Below, piece after piece: positions 16,236 through 24,236 of a stretch of DNA of 32,745 bases (within the stretch, counting starts at the first letter, position 1; each line of letters opens with the position of its first letter). Source of the DNA: Sphingopyxis solisilvae (GTDB lineage: Bacteria; Pseudomonadota; Alphaproteobacteria; Sphingomonadales; Sphingomonadaceae). The notes under the pieces are model-generated. The model had not been told where the DNA came from. It saw nothing but the letters and a program-made list of their open reading frames with translations, and searched no databases. The stretch is taken from the NCBI RefSeq assembly GCF_015475875.1, contig NZ_JADKYM010000028.1:1-32745 (forward strand), given 5' to 3'. The position numbers and the translations under genes were made by a program.

Positions 16236-16811
16236 TCAGCGGAAGTTCACCATTGCATAGAGCATCGGGATCGACAGCAGCGTGTTGGTGCGCGAAAAGA
16301 TCATCGCGGTCTTGGCCGCCTTCGCCTTCGTCGCATCGTCGGCCTCGACGATGCCCAGCGCCTTTTTCTGGTTCGGCCAGATCACGAACCAGACGTTGAA
16401 CGCCATGATCAGACCCAGCCACATGCCGACCCCGATCAGGCGGGTGTCGGGATCTGTCAGCGACAGAGCAGGCACCAAATACTTCATATGCCCAGCGATG
16501 CCGATACCGAGCAATACCGTAATTAGAGCCGCCCAGCGGAACCAGAACAGCGCGGCGGGGGCGATATGCTTGCCGACGGCAGGCTTCAGTTCGGCCGGAA
16601 TCTTGGGCATTGTCGGGATCTGGACGAAGTTGAAGTAATAGAGCAGGCCGATCCACAGCACGCCAAAGAAGGTGTGCAGCCAGCGCATGACTGCATCGGC
16701 GGCGGCCGCGCCGCTATCAAAGCTGTGGCCGTTCAGGCCGAGCATCAGGATGATCGCGAGCACCAGCCCCGCACCCAGCACCGCGTGCAAATTACCGAAA
16801 AACTTGTCCAT
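16236..16811 (-). CDS. Urate-oxidase N-terminal (PuuD-type) domain membrane protein
   Basis: A 191-residue inner-membrane protein with about four hydrophobic segments (residues 9-27, 43-62, 88-106, 124-144). The segment WLHTFFGVLWIGLLYYFNFV and the later GMWLGLIMAFNVWFVIWPNQ are the pattern of the Urate_ox_N family, the membrane part of the PuuD urate hydroxylase. Here the cytochrome c domain of PuuD is absent and no purine genes are nearby, so urate oxidation should not be assumed. Conserved His43 and His109 could bind haem; that is inference. Stand-alone gene with ATG at 16811. Confidence 0.82.
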   Translation of the reverse strand: MDKFFGNLHAVLGAGLVLAIILMLGLNGHSFDSGAAAADAVMRWLHTFFGVLWIGLLYYFNFVQIPTMPKIPAELKPAVGKHIAPAALFWFRWAALITVLLGIGIAGHMKYLVPALSLTDPDTRLIGVGMWLGLIMAFNVWFVIWPNQKKALGIVEADDATKAKAAKTAMIFSRTNTLLSIPMLYAMVNFR

Positions 16812-16908
16812 TTTATCCCCCTCGCTTTGTCTGGGGCGCGGCGCGACCCGGTGCCCTGCCGCTTCCTATGCCAGCGACGCGAGTCTTGCTCAAGCGTGCT
16901 TCCGTGAT

Positions 16909-17031
16909 CCTCCCCGCTTGCGGGGAGGGGACCGCCGCCGCAGGGGTGGTGGAGGGGCCGCAACGGCAGCGCCAAAGCCCCTCCGTCGGCGCTGCGCGCC
17001 GCCACCTCCCCATCGCTGCGCAACAGGGAGG
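16909..17031. repeat. Long GC-rich palindromic repeat downstream of yciB
   Basis: A hairpin CCTCCCCG-CTTG-CGGGGAGG (16909-16928) opens a stretch with repeated GGAGGGG and CCCCTCC blocks (16948-16988) and closes with CCTCCC...GGGAGG (17005-17031). The two halves are imperfect reverse complements. It fills the whole gap between yciB and the next minus-strand gene. Confidence 0.55.
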
Positions 17032-17032
17032 A

Positions 17033-17713
17033 TTATTGGGCCTTTTCGGGTTCCTCGGGCACTGCCAGCCCGTGTTTCAGCATCACCGGCACCTGCGTCA
17101 GGGTGAACAGGAACGACAGCGCGGTGATCCCCCACACCTTGATCGTCAGCCACAGGTCGAAACTCATTTGCCGGGCCTGAATCAACTCGTACATCACATG
17201 GTTCGCGATCCCGAGCGCGGCAAAGAACAGCCCCCAGTTCCGCGACAGCAGCAACCAGCCCTTTTCGGTCACCCCCTCGAGCGCCGACTGGAGCAGATAT
17301 TTCAGCATCGGTTTCCTGAACCACCAGCCGCCGAGCAGCATCGCGGCGAAGGCGCCATAGATGATCGTCGGCTTCATCACGATAAAGCGTTCGTCGTGAA
17401 ACCAGACCGTGAGCGCGCCAAAGCCGATGACCAGCACGCTCGACAGCCACAGCATCGGCGAAATCTTGCCCAGCTTCCACTTCGACACCGCCATCGCGAT
17501 GACGATCGCGACCATGAAAGCGACGGTGCCCTTGATCGCCGCCGTCGTCGCCGCAAAGGCACCTTCGCCGCCCGACGACAATTTATAGGCGACGAAGAAC
17601 ACCAGCAGCGGCCCGAAATCGATTGCGAAATTCAGCCAGCCATGTTTGGCAGGCGGCGCGGCGGGGATCGCCTCGGGGCCGGTCGGCGGCACGTCGATGG
17701 GGGCGGCGGTCAT
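17033..17713 (-). CDS. yciB: Inner membrane-spanning protein YciB (septation protein A family)
   Basis: A 226-residue inner-membrane protein with five to six hydrophobic segments. Family signatures are HGWLNFAIDFGPLLVFFVAY near the N-terminus and the tryptophan-rich stretch LLSRNWGLFFAALGIANHVM. YciB/IspZ influences cell-envelope integrity and division in enterobacteria; the molecular function is not settled. It is the last gene of the dapF-mtaB-ftsY-yciB run; its ATG overlaps the ftsY stop by four bases (17710-17713). The first 25 residues are a Pro/Ala-rich extension. It is followed by a palindromic repeat. Confidence 0.93.
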   Translation of the reverse strand: MTAAPIDVPPTGPEAIPAAPPAKHGWLNFAIDFGPLLVFFVAYKLSSGGEGAFAATTAAIKGTVAFMVAIVIAMAVSKWKLGKISPMLWLSSVLVIGFGALTVWFHDERFIVMKPTIIYGAFAAMLLGGWWFRKPMLKYLLQSALEGVTEKGWLLLSRNWGLFFAALGIANHVMYELIQARQMSFDLWLTIKVWGITALSFLFTLTQVPVMLKHGLAVPEEPEKAQ

Positions 17714-18636
17714 CGGATATTTCCTGCAATGATTGCGGCGATCTCGTCGGCGTCGAACGGGCGAAGGTCGTCGATGGTTTCACCGATGCCGATCGCGTGG
17801 ATCGGCAGGCCGTGCCGTTCGGCTGCCGACACAAGCACCCCGCCGCGCGCGGTGCCGTCGAGCTTGGTCATCACGAGCCCCGTGACTCCGGCGACTTCGC
17901 GGAACACGTCAATCTGCGCCAGCGCATTCTGCCCTGTCGTCGCGTCGAGGACCAGCACGACATCGTGCGGCGCCGCGGGGTTGAGCCGCCCCAGCACGCG
18001 CTTGATCTTGGCCAGCTCGTCCATCAGCTCGCGCTTGTTCTGCAGGCGCCCCGCGGTGTCGACGATCAGCACGTCGATCCCGGTCGCGGTCGCCTGTTTG
18101 ACCGCGTCGAACACGATCCCCGCGCTGTCGCCGCCTTCGGATCCAGCCATGATCGGGACGCCGAGCCGCTCGGCCCAGACTTTGAGCTGCCCGATCGCCG
18201 CGGCACGGAACGTGTCGCCCGCAACCAGCATCACGCCATAATCCTGTTCCTGGAACAGATGCGCCAGCTTGGCGATGGTCGTGGTTTTGCCCGACCCGTT
18301 GACCCCGATCACCAAGATGACCTGCGGACGCGGAAAGGCGTCGATGTCGAGGGGTTCGGCGACCGGCCGCAGCACGGCAGCAATTTCTTCGGCGACGATC
18401 TTGCGCAATTCCTCGGTGCCGTTCGCGGCGACATCGCGGCGTTCGGACAGGCGGTCGCGAATACGCCCCGCCATCGCCGGACCCAGGTCGGCGGTAATCA
18501 AGGCCTCTTCGATGCGGTCCAGATCATCCTCGTCCAGCCGCGCCTTGCCGGTCAGCCCCGCCAGATTTTCGCCCAGCCGCTCCGACGTGCGCCGGAACCC
18601 GCCCAGCAGCCGTTCGCTCCAGCTTTGTCCGCTCAT
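17710..18636 (-). CDS. ftsY: Signal recognition particle receptor FtsY
   Basis: FtsY is the membrane-associated SRP-receptor GTPase that docks Ffh-ribosome complexes at the translocon. The 308-residue protein has the N domain (residues 1-100) and G domain: P-loop GVNGSGKTT at 111-119, the insertion-box motif DTFRAAA, DTAGR in G3 and TKLDGTARGG in G4. It lacks the long acidic A domain of the E. coli protein, as in many alphaproteobacteria. The start is the ATG at 18636, overlapping the mtaB stop by four bases; the frame remains open further upstream but that part is the mtaB shadow. Its partner ffh is about 4 kb away on the other strand. Confidence 0.97.
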   Translation of the reverse strand: MSGQSWSERLLGGFRRTSERLGENLAGLTGKARLDEDDLDRIEEALITADLGPAMAGRIRDRLSERRDVAANGTEELRKIVAEEIAAVLRPVAEPLDIDAFPRPQVILVIGVNGSGKTTTIAKLAHLFQEQDYGVMLVAGDTFRAAAIGQLKVWAERLGVPIMAGSEGGDSAGIVFDAVKQATATGIDVLIVDTAGRLQNKRELMDELAKIKRVLGRLNPAAPHDVVLVLDATTGQNALAQIDVFREVAGVTGLVMTKLDGTARGGVLVSAAERHGLPIHAIGIGETIDDLRPFDADEIAAIIAGNIR

Positions 18637-19940
18637 GCGGCGATGTCCTGTACGATGGGGGTGGCGATCATGCGGTCTCCGTCGCGCGCGGTTATCCGCA
18701 CGGCGATGATGGCGCCCGGCGCGGCGGGCGCGGTGAGGCGAATGGCGGCAAAATTTTCGGCATGGCCGGTGAACCCGTCGCGCTCGACCAGCATCGATGC
18801 GGAGGCACCGATCTGGCGGTCGAGCCAGTCGTGGCGCCGCCGGGCATTGGCCTCGCGTAGCGTGGCGGCGCGTTCGCGCGCGATGCTGCGCCCGACCTGC
18901 GGCATGCGCGCGGCGGGGGTTCCGGCGCGCGGGCTGTAGGGAAAGATGTGCCCGAAAACGATGTCGCAATCGTCGATCAGCGCCAGCGAGTTCGCGAACA
19001 TCGCATCATCCTCGGTCGGGAAGCCGGCGATCAGGTCGGCGCCGATCGCAATATCGGGGCGTGCGCCTTTGAGCCGCGCGACGAGCGCCACGGCGTCAGC
19101 GCGGCGGTGGCGGCGCTTCATGCGGGTCAGTACCATATCGTCGCCCGCCTGCAATGACAGGTGGACGTGCGGCATGACGCGCGGTTCCTGCGTCAGCAGC
19201 GCGAACAGGTGGTCGTCGATGCGGTTCGGGTCGAGCGACGACAGGCGCAGGCGCTCGATCGGCAGCGCGAGCAGCGCTTCGACGAGCGAAGCCAGCGTCT
19301 TGCCGCGGTCGTCGCCATAGCTTGCGAGGTCGACCCCGGTCAGGATGATTTCGCGCTGGCCGCGGTCGATCGCGATCCGCGCGGCCGCGACCACCGCTTC
19401 GACCGTAGCCGACCGCGCCGTCCCGCGCGCCATTACCGTCGCGCAAAAGGTACAGCTGTGCGAGCAGCCGGTCTGCACGCCCAGAAAGGCGCGCGCATGA
19501 TCGGCGCCGGACAGGGCGGGGGTGTAAGGCAATCTGCGCCCCTGCGAAGGCAGGGGCCCAACAACGGCCGGTTCCATGTCGCGCTGACCGGAGATGGGTC
19601 CCTGCCTTCGCAGGGACACGGTTGCAGGATTATAACTCTCGACCAGACCCTTGGCATCATTGCGCACCACCCGCGCGCCCATGTCGGCAAAGCGCACAGC
19701 CTCCAGTTCCGCCGCGCACCCCGTCACGACGACATCCGCATCCGGCCGCTCGCGCAGCGCGCGCCGCACCGCCTGCCGCGCCTGCCGCACCGCTTCGTCG
19801 GTCACCGCGCAGCTGTTGAAGACGATCGTATCGTGCGCACCCGCTGCACGCGCCGCTGCACGAACCGCTTCGCCCTCGGCAATATTCAGCCGGCATCCGA
19901 AATTGACGACCTCGGGGCCGTCCAGCACCGCACCACTCAT
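18633..19940 (-). CDS. mtaB: tRNA t6A37 methylthiotransferase MtaB
   Basis: MtaB is a radical-SAM enzyme that adds a methylthio group to t6A at tRNA position 37. The 435-residue protein has the N-terminal UPF0004 domain with cluster cysteines Cys16 (VNFGCRLN), Cys44 (NSCAVT) and Cys75 (VTGCAAE), the radical-SAM motif CSHSCTFC (Cys159, Cys163, Cys166), and a short TRAM-like end. Residues about 108-135 are odd: they are encoded by a palindromic DNA element (19538-19617) and read VSLRRQGPISGQRDMEPAVV and onward, unlike the family. The frame stays open through it. The ATG overlaps the dapF stop by four bases, and its stop overlaps ftsY likewise. Confidence 0.93.
   Translation of the reverse strand: MSGAVLDGPEVVNFGCRLNIAEGEAVRAAARAAGAHDTIVFNSCAVTDEAVRQARQAVRRALRERPDADVVVTGCAAELEAVRFADMGARVVRNDAKGLVESYNPATVSLRRQGPISGQRDMEPAVVGPLPSQGRRLPYTPALSGADHARAFLGVQTGCSHSCTFCATVMARGTARSATVEAVVAAARIAIDRGQREIILTGVDLASYGDDRGKTLASLVEALLALPIERLRLSSLDPNRIDDHLFALLTQEPRVMPHVHLSLQAGDDMVLTRMKRRHRRADAVALVARLKGARPDIAIGADLIAGFPTEDDAMFANSLALIDDCDIVFGHIFPYSPRAGTPAARMPQVGRSIARERAATLREANARRRHDWLDRQIGASASMLVERDGFTGHAENFAAIRLTAPAAPGAIIAVRITARDGDRMIATPIVQDIAA
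19538..19617. repeat. Palindromic element inside the mtaB coding sequence
   Basis: Bases 19538-19559 and 19596-19617 are 22-base inverted copies matching at 20 positions. Each arm is itself a hairpin (CCCTGC-GAAG-GCAGGG and its counterpart with CTTC). The 36-base centre is not obviously symmetric. Its structure is that of an intergenic repeat, yet here it lies within an open coding frame (mtaB codons 108-135). Confidence 0.85.
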
Positions 19941-20743
19941 CCGAACTGCGCCCAGTCGGTCTCGCCCTCATACACCCGTGTCGCCGCGCCGCTCATCACG
20001 ATCGGTTCGCCCGGCGCCCAGCGAATGATCAGGTCGCCCCCGGGCAGCGCGACGGTGACCGGCGATTGCACCAGCCCCGCGCGGATCGCCGCGACCGCGG
20101 TGGCGCACGCGCCGGTACCGCACGCCTGCGTCAATCCGACCCCGCGCTCCCACACGCGCAGCTGCAACTGGTTGTCGCCGTCCAGACTCGCGACATTGAC
20201 GTTGACGCGTTCGGGGAACAGCGGGTCGGTTTCGATCCGCGGCCCCAGCGCGTCGAGCGCGACAGCGTCGGCCTCGGGCACGAAAAAGACGATGTGCGGG
20301 TTGCCGACATTGACCGCCGCGCCATGCTCCAGCTCGTCCCACGCCACCGGCATGTCGCGCGTGTCCATCGGCATCGCCAGCGGGATCAGTTCCCAGTCGA
20401 ACACCGGCTCGCCCAGCGTGACCTCGGCGCCGCCGTCCGCCGGCGTCACGCGCAGCATGCCGCCCAATGTCTCGATCACCGCGGGCTGGCCGATCAGGGT
20501 CGCGACACAGCGCGTCGCATTGCCGCACGCCTCAACCTCGCCGCCGTCGGCGTTGAAGATCCGCATCCGCACATCGGCCTTGGTCGATGGTTCGAGCAGG
20601 ATCAGCTGGTCGCACCCGATGCCGTGGCGCCGGTCGGCAATCGCATGCGCACGCGCCGGGGTCATCTCGACCGCGCTGGTCCGCGCGTCGATGACGACAA
20701 AATCATTGCCCAGCCCGTGCATTTTGGTGAAGCGGTCCGCCAT
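19937..20743 (-). CDS. dapF: Diaminopimelate epimerase
   Basis: DapF interconverts LL- and meso-diaminopimelate, the step before lysine and the source of the peptidoglycan cross-linking residue. The 268-residue protein shows both catalytic cysteines: Cys73 in EACGNATRC and Cys208 in QACGTGACA, plus the family start FTKMHGLGNDFVVID and NVGNPHIVFF. Length is standard. The ATG at 20743 has only a weak GGA ahead of it. It leads the run dapF-mtaB-ftsY-yciB, in which each stop overlaps the next start by four bases. Asd at the right end of the window feeds the same pathway. Confidence 0.97.
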   Translation of the reverse strand: MADRFTKMHGLGNDFVVIDARTSAVEMTPARAHAIADRRHGIGCDQLILLEPSTKADVRMRIFNADGGEVEACGNATRCVATLIGQPAVIETLGGMLRVTPADGGAEVTLGEPVFDWELIPLAMPMDTRDMPVAWDELEHGAAVNVGNPHIVFFVPEADAVALDALGPRIETDPLFPERVNVNVASLDGDNQLQLRVWERGVGLTQACGTGACATAVAAIRAGLVQSPVTVALPGGDLIIRWAPGEPIVMSGAATRVYEGETDWAQFG

Positions 20744-20820
20744 AGTCCGCGCATGTAAGGGGCGAGCGCGGGGAAGTCTAGCGATGCGGGGCAGGGCGCG
20801 ACCGTGGCCGACCTACTCTC

Positions 20821-20839
20821 CCCTCCCTGGAAGGGAGGG
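20821..20839. repeat. Short hairpin after the GGDEF/EAL gene
   Basis: CCCTCCCT and AGGGAGGG (20821-20828, 20832-20839) form an 8-bp stem with a three-base loop, 10 bases past the stop of the minus-strand GGDEF/EAL gene. There is no T tract, so termination is uncertain; it resembles the other GC-rich palindromes in the window. Confidence 0.5.
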
Positions 20840-20849
20840 AGAAGAGCGA

Positions 20850-22493
20850 TCACGCCGTCTTGCGTAGCGGCTCGGCGCCCTCGGTGTCCGAACCCGTATC
20901 AGGCGCCGTCGGCGGCAGCATCGGCGTGCGGAGCAAGCCGCGCTCGGCGAGCAGGCGTTCGGTGTCGGCGGCCGAGGCCGCGCGGCCGAAATACCAGCCC
21001 TGCCCCTTCGCACAGCCCAGCCGCGTCAGTTCGATCGCGGTCGCCTCGTCCTCGACCCCCTCGGCGGTGATCGGCATCGCCAGGCTTTCGCCTAGCCGCA
21101 CGATCGCGACGACAATCGCCTGCGCGTCGGCGCTGCCGCGCATTGCATTCACAAAGCTGCGGTCGATCTTGATCCGGTCGAACGGCAGCGCGCGCAGGTG
21201 CGACAGCGAGCTGTAGCCCGTGCCGAAATCGTCGAGGCTCAGCGATACGCCCTGATTTTTCAGGCTGGTGACGATCGAGCGGACGAGCGGCAGGTTTTCG
21301 AACAGCGAACTTTCGGTGATCTCGACCTCGAGCTGGCTCGCCGGGAATCCGACCTCGACCAGCAGCTTGGTCAGCTTCTGGCTGAACCACGGGTCTTTCA
21401 GTTGTTGCGGCGAGATATTGACCGCGAGCATGATCGACGGATCCCAGCGTTTGGCGATTTCCATCGCCTGGCGGATAACCTGCAGCGACAATTCGCCGAT
21501 CAGCCCGCTTTCTTCGGCCACCGGGATAAAGCGTTCGGGCGGGATCATCCCATATTCGGGCGAATCCCAGCGCATCAGCATCTCGAACCCGACCAGCCGC
21601 CCGCTTGCGATATCGACCTGCGGTTCGAAATAGGGGACGAACTCGCCGCGCGGCATCCCGTCGCGGATGCCGGTTTCGATCTGGTTGCGGACCTGCACCG
21701 CCATTTCCATGCCGGGCTCGAACCAGCAAAAGCGGTTCCGCCCCTCGTCCTTGCAATTATACATTGCGATATCGGCCTGACGGACCATCGTTTCCATCGT
21801 CACGCTGGCATCGTCGGCGAGCGAAATCCCCAGCGAGGCGCCGATGCGGATCTGCTGCGCGTCGTGTGCGACGGTATTTTCCAGCGCCGCGACCAATTCG
21901 GCGGCCAGTGCCTCGATCGAGGGCCGCGCCGACGGCTCGAACGCCAGCATCGCGACAAATTCGTCGCCGCCCAGCCGCGCTTTGGTAGCGTTGGGCGGCA
22001 GGATGGCCGAGATGCGCTCCGCCGCGACCTGCAACACGCGGTCGCCTGCGGCGTGGCCGTGGATATCGTTGACCGTCTTGAAATGATCGAGGTCGAGCAG
22101 AAACAGCGCGACCTGACGCTTGTCGGCAATTGCGGCAGCAATTTGCTGCTGTCCGGTGGCGAGCAGCGACCGGCGGTTCAGGAAGCCGGTCAGGGGGTCG
22201 GTGTCGGCCAGATATCGCGCCTGCCGCTCGGCCTCCGTGCGCTCGCGGATTTCGCGGCGCAGATCTTCGTAGCGGCGCCACCCGAACAGGATCAGCGCGA
22301 TATTCAGTACGACCGCGGCGGACAGCGTGCGATCGGGGCCGCCGCCAAGACCGATCAGCGTGCGCACCGCCGCCTCCATCACGGTTCCGCCGGTGCCCAC
22401 GAACAACAGGATCGCGGCGACGACGATGCCGCCGGCCACAATGTCGCGCTTGGCCCCGGTGCTGCGGTCCGGTTGCTGCCGCGCTGTCGTCAT
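20850..22493 (-). CDS. Membrane-bound GGDEF/EAL protein (cyclic di-GMP turnover)
   Basis: A 547-residue protein with two N-terminal membrane segments (about 18-34 and 57-72), a short linker helix, a GGDEF domain (95-260) and an EAL domain (275-520). GGDEF is canonical (GGDEF at 175-179), and no RxxD inhibitory site precedes it. The EAL signature is EML (304-306), keeping the metal-binding glutamate; other catalytic residues are present: Asn359, Glu391, Asp421-Asp422 in DDFGTGYSSL, Lys442 and the late GVED glutamate. Both activities are thus possible; which dominates cannot be told. The start is the ATG at 22493 behind GGGGAAAG; two upstream ATGs (22523, 22511) lack good sites. It has no sensor domain beyond the membrane part. 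Confidence 0.93.
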   Translation of the reverse strand: MTTARQQPDRSTGAKRDIVAGGIVVAAILLFVGTGGTVMEAAVRTLIGLGGGPDRTLSAAVVLNIALILFGWRRYEDLRREIRERTEAERQARYLADTDPLTGFLNRRSLLATGQQQIAAAIADKRQVALFLLDLDHFKTVNDIHGHAAGDRVLQVAAERISAILPPNATKARLGGDEFVAMLAFEPSARPSIEALAAELVAALENTVAHDAQQIRIGASLGISLADDASVTMETMVRQADIAMYNCKDEGRNRFCWFEPGMEMAVQVRNQIETGIRDGMPRGEFVPYFEPQVDIASGRLVGFEMLMRWDSPEYGMIPPERFIPVAEESGLIGELSLQVIRQAMEIAKRWDPSIMLAVNISPQQLKDPWFSQKLTKLLVEVGFPASQLEVEITESSLFENLPLVRSIVTSLKNQGVSLSLDDFGTGYSSLSHLRALPFDRIKIDRSFVNAMRGSADAQAIVVAIVRLGESLAMPITAEGVEDEATAIELTRLGCAKGQGWYFGRAASAADTERLLAERGLLRTPMLPPTAPDTGSDTEGAEPLRKTA

Positions 22494-22741
22494 ATCGTCT
22501 TTCCCCACCATCCTTATTGTCATGCCGCCAAGCCGTGAAATTTGGGTTAAATCACCGCCGGTTTCGCCTTGCTTGCCATCAGCGGGCGATCGGTGTATTG
22601 GCGCCCCGTTCGGACGCCTGTTGCGGACGAACATATCGATGTCCGCGACGGAAAGTCTGTCCACGGATAGCCGCTGGTTGGCGAGGTTTCGCTCACCGGC
22701 GTCTTTTGCGTTGCGGGCGTCAGAAGGGTTGAAAAAGGCGC

Positions 22742-24184
22742 ATGTTCGACAGTCTGAGCAACCGGCTTGGCGATGTTTTCGGAAAGCTCCGCGGCCGCGG
22801 CGCGCTGACCGAGGCCGACGTGCGCGCGGCGATGCGCGAAGTGCGAATCGCGCTGCTCGAAGCCGACGTCGCGCTGCCCGTGGTGCGCAGCTTCGTCGAT
22901 CAGGTCACCGAACTCGCGATCGGCCAGAACGTCCTGCGCTCGGTCACCCCGGGGCAGCAGGTGGTCAAGATCGTCAGCGACGCGCTGACCGAAATGCTCG
23001 GTTCGGAAACGGCCGAGCTTGACCTCAATGTCGCCCCGCCCGCGGTCATCATGATGGTCGGCCTGCAAGGCTCGGGTAAAACCACCACCACCGCCAAGAT
23101 CGCCAAGCGGCTCAAGGAAAAAGAGCGCAAAAAGGTGCTGATGGCGTCGCTCGACGTCAATCGCCCCGCGGCGCAGGAACAGCTCGCCGTTCTCGGTCAA
23201 CAGATCGACGTCGCAACGCTCCCCATCGTCGCGGGCCAGCAGCCGGTCGAAATCGCCCAGCGCGCGATGCAGGCAGCGAAGCTTCAGGGCTTCGACGTCC
23301 TGATGCTCGACACCGCGGGCCGCCTCCACGTCGACCAGCAGCTGATGGACGAAATGCAGGCGGTGTCGCGTACGGCGAACCCGGCTGAAACCCTGCTCGT
23401 CGTCGACAGCCTGACCGGTCAGGACGCGGTACAGGTCGCGCAGCGCTTCGCCGACCAGGTGCCGCTCACCGGCGTCGTGCTCACCCGCATGGACGGCGAC
23501 GCGCGCGGCGGTGCGGCGCTGTCGATGCGCGCCGTCACCGGCAAGCCGATCAAATTTGCGGGTACCGGCGAAAAGCTCGACGGGCTGGAGCTTTTCCAAC
23601 CGTCGCGCATTGCCGGTCGCATCCTTGGCATGGGCGACGTCGTCAGCCTGGTCGAGCGCGCTGCCGAAACGATCCAGGCCGACGAGGCCGAGGCGATGGC
23701 GGCGAAGATGGCCAAGGGCCAGTTCGACCTCAACGACCTCAGAACCCAGCTCAACCAGATGCGCCGCATGGGCGGCCTTGGCGCCCTCGCGGGCATGATC
23801 CCCGGGATCAAAAAAGCGCAGGTCGCGATGGCGCAGGGCGGCGCCGACGACAAGATGCTGATCCATTTCGACGCGATCATGGGGTCGATGACCCCCAAGG
23901 AACGCGCCAAGCCCGAAATCCTGACCGCGAAGCGCAAGATCCGGATCGCCAACGGGTCGGGCACGACGGTGCAACAGGTCAACAAGGTGCTGAAGATGCA
24001 CCAGGAAATGGCCACCGCGATGAAGAAGATCCGCAAGATGGGCGGGCTGAAAGGCCTCGGCGCGCTGTTCGGCAAGGGCGGCGGCATTCCCGGCATGGGG
24101 GGTGGCATGGGCGGAATGCCCGGCCTTGGCGGCGGCGGGTCGATCCCGCCGGAACTCGCGAATTTTATGAATAAAAAGAAGTAA
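22742..24184 (+). CDS. ffh: Signal recognition particle protein Ffh
   Basis: Ffh binds 4.5S RNA and signal sequences on ribosomes and delivers them to FtsY. The 480-residue protein has the N domain, the GTPase domain (P-loop GLQGSGKTTT at 107-116, DVNRPAA insertion-box motif, DTAGRLH, TRMDGDARGG) and the methionine-rich M domain from about 330 (LNQMRRMGGLG, MHQEMATAMKKIRKMGG), with a Gly/Met tail. Length is normal for the extended C-terminus. The ATG at 22742 follows GAAGGG at a slightly long distance. A TTGCCA-N17-TATTGG pair at 22573-22601 could be the promoter. It starts the ffh-rpsP-rimM run and is divergent from the GGDEF/EAL gene. Confidence 0.98.
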   Translation: MFDSLSNRLGDVFGKLRGRGALTEADVRAAMREVRIALLEADVALPVVRSFVDQVTELAIGQNVLRSVTPGQQVVKIVSDALTEMLGSETAELDLNVAPPAVIMMVGLQGSGKTTTTAKIAKRLKEKERKKVLMASLDVNRPAAQEQLAVLGQQIDVATLPIVAGQQPVEIAQRAMQAAKLQGFDVLMLDTAGRLHVDQQLMDEMQAVSRTANPAETLLVVDSLTGQDAVQVAQRFADQVPLTGVVLTRMDGDARGGAALSMRAVTGKPIKFAGTGEKLDGLELFQPSRIAGRILGMGDVVSLVERAAETIQADEAEAMAAKMAKGQFDLNDLRTQLNQMRRMGGLGALAGMIPGIKKAQVAMAQGGADDKMLIHFDAIMGSMTPKERAKPEILTAKRKIRIANGSGTTVQQVNKVLKMHQEMATAMKKIRKMGGLKGLGALFGKGGGIPGMGGGMGGMPGLGGGGSIPPELANFMNKKK

Positions 24185-24236
24185 TTAAATCCGGTTTTCA
24201 GTTTCTAGTTTCAGTTTACAGACAAAGGAAAATATC

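Noticed and set aside
18637..18969. N-terminal extension of ftsY
   Set aside because: It lies wholly inside mtaB, is Arg/His-rich, and the ATG at 18636 overlaps the mtaB stop in the same way as the neighbouring pairs.
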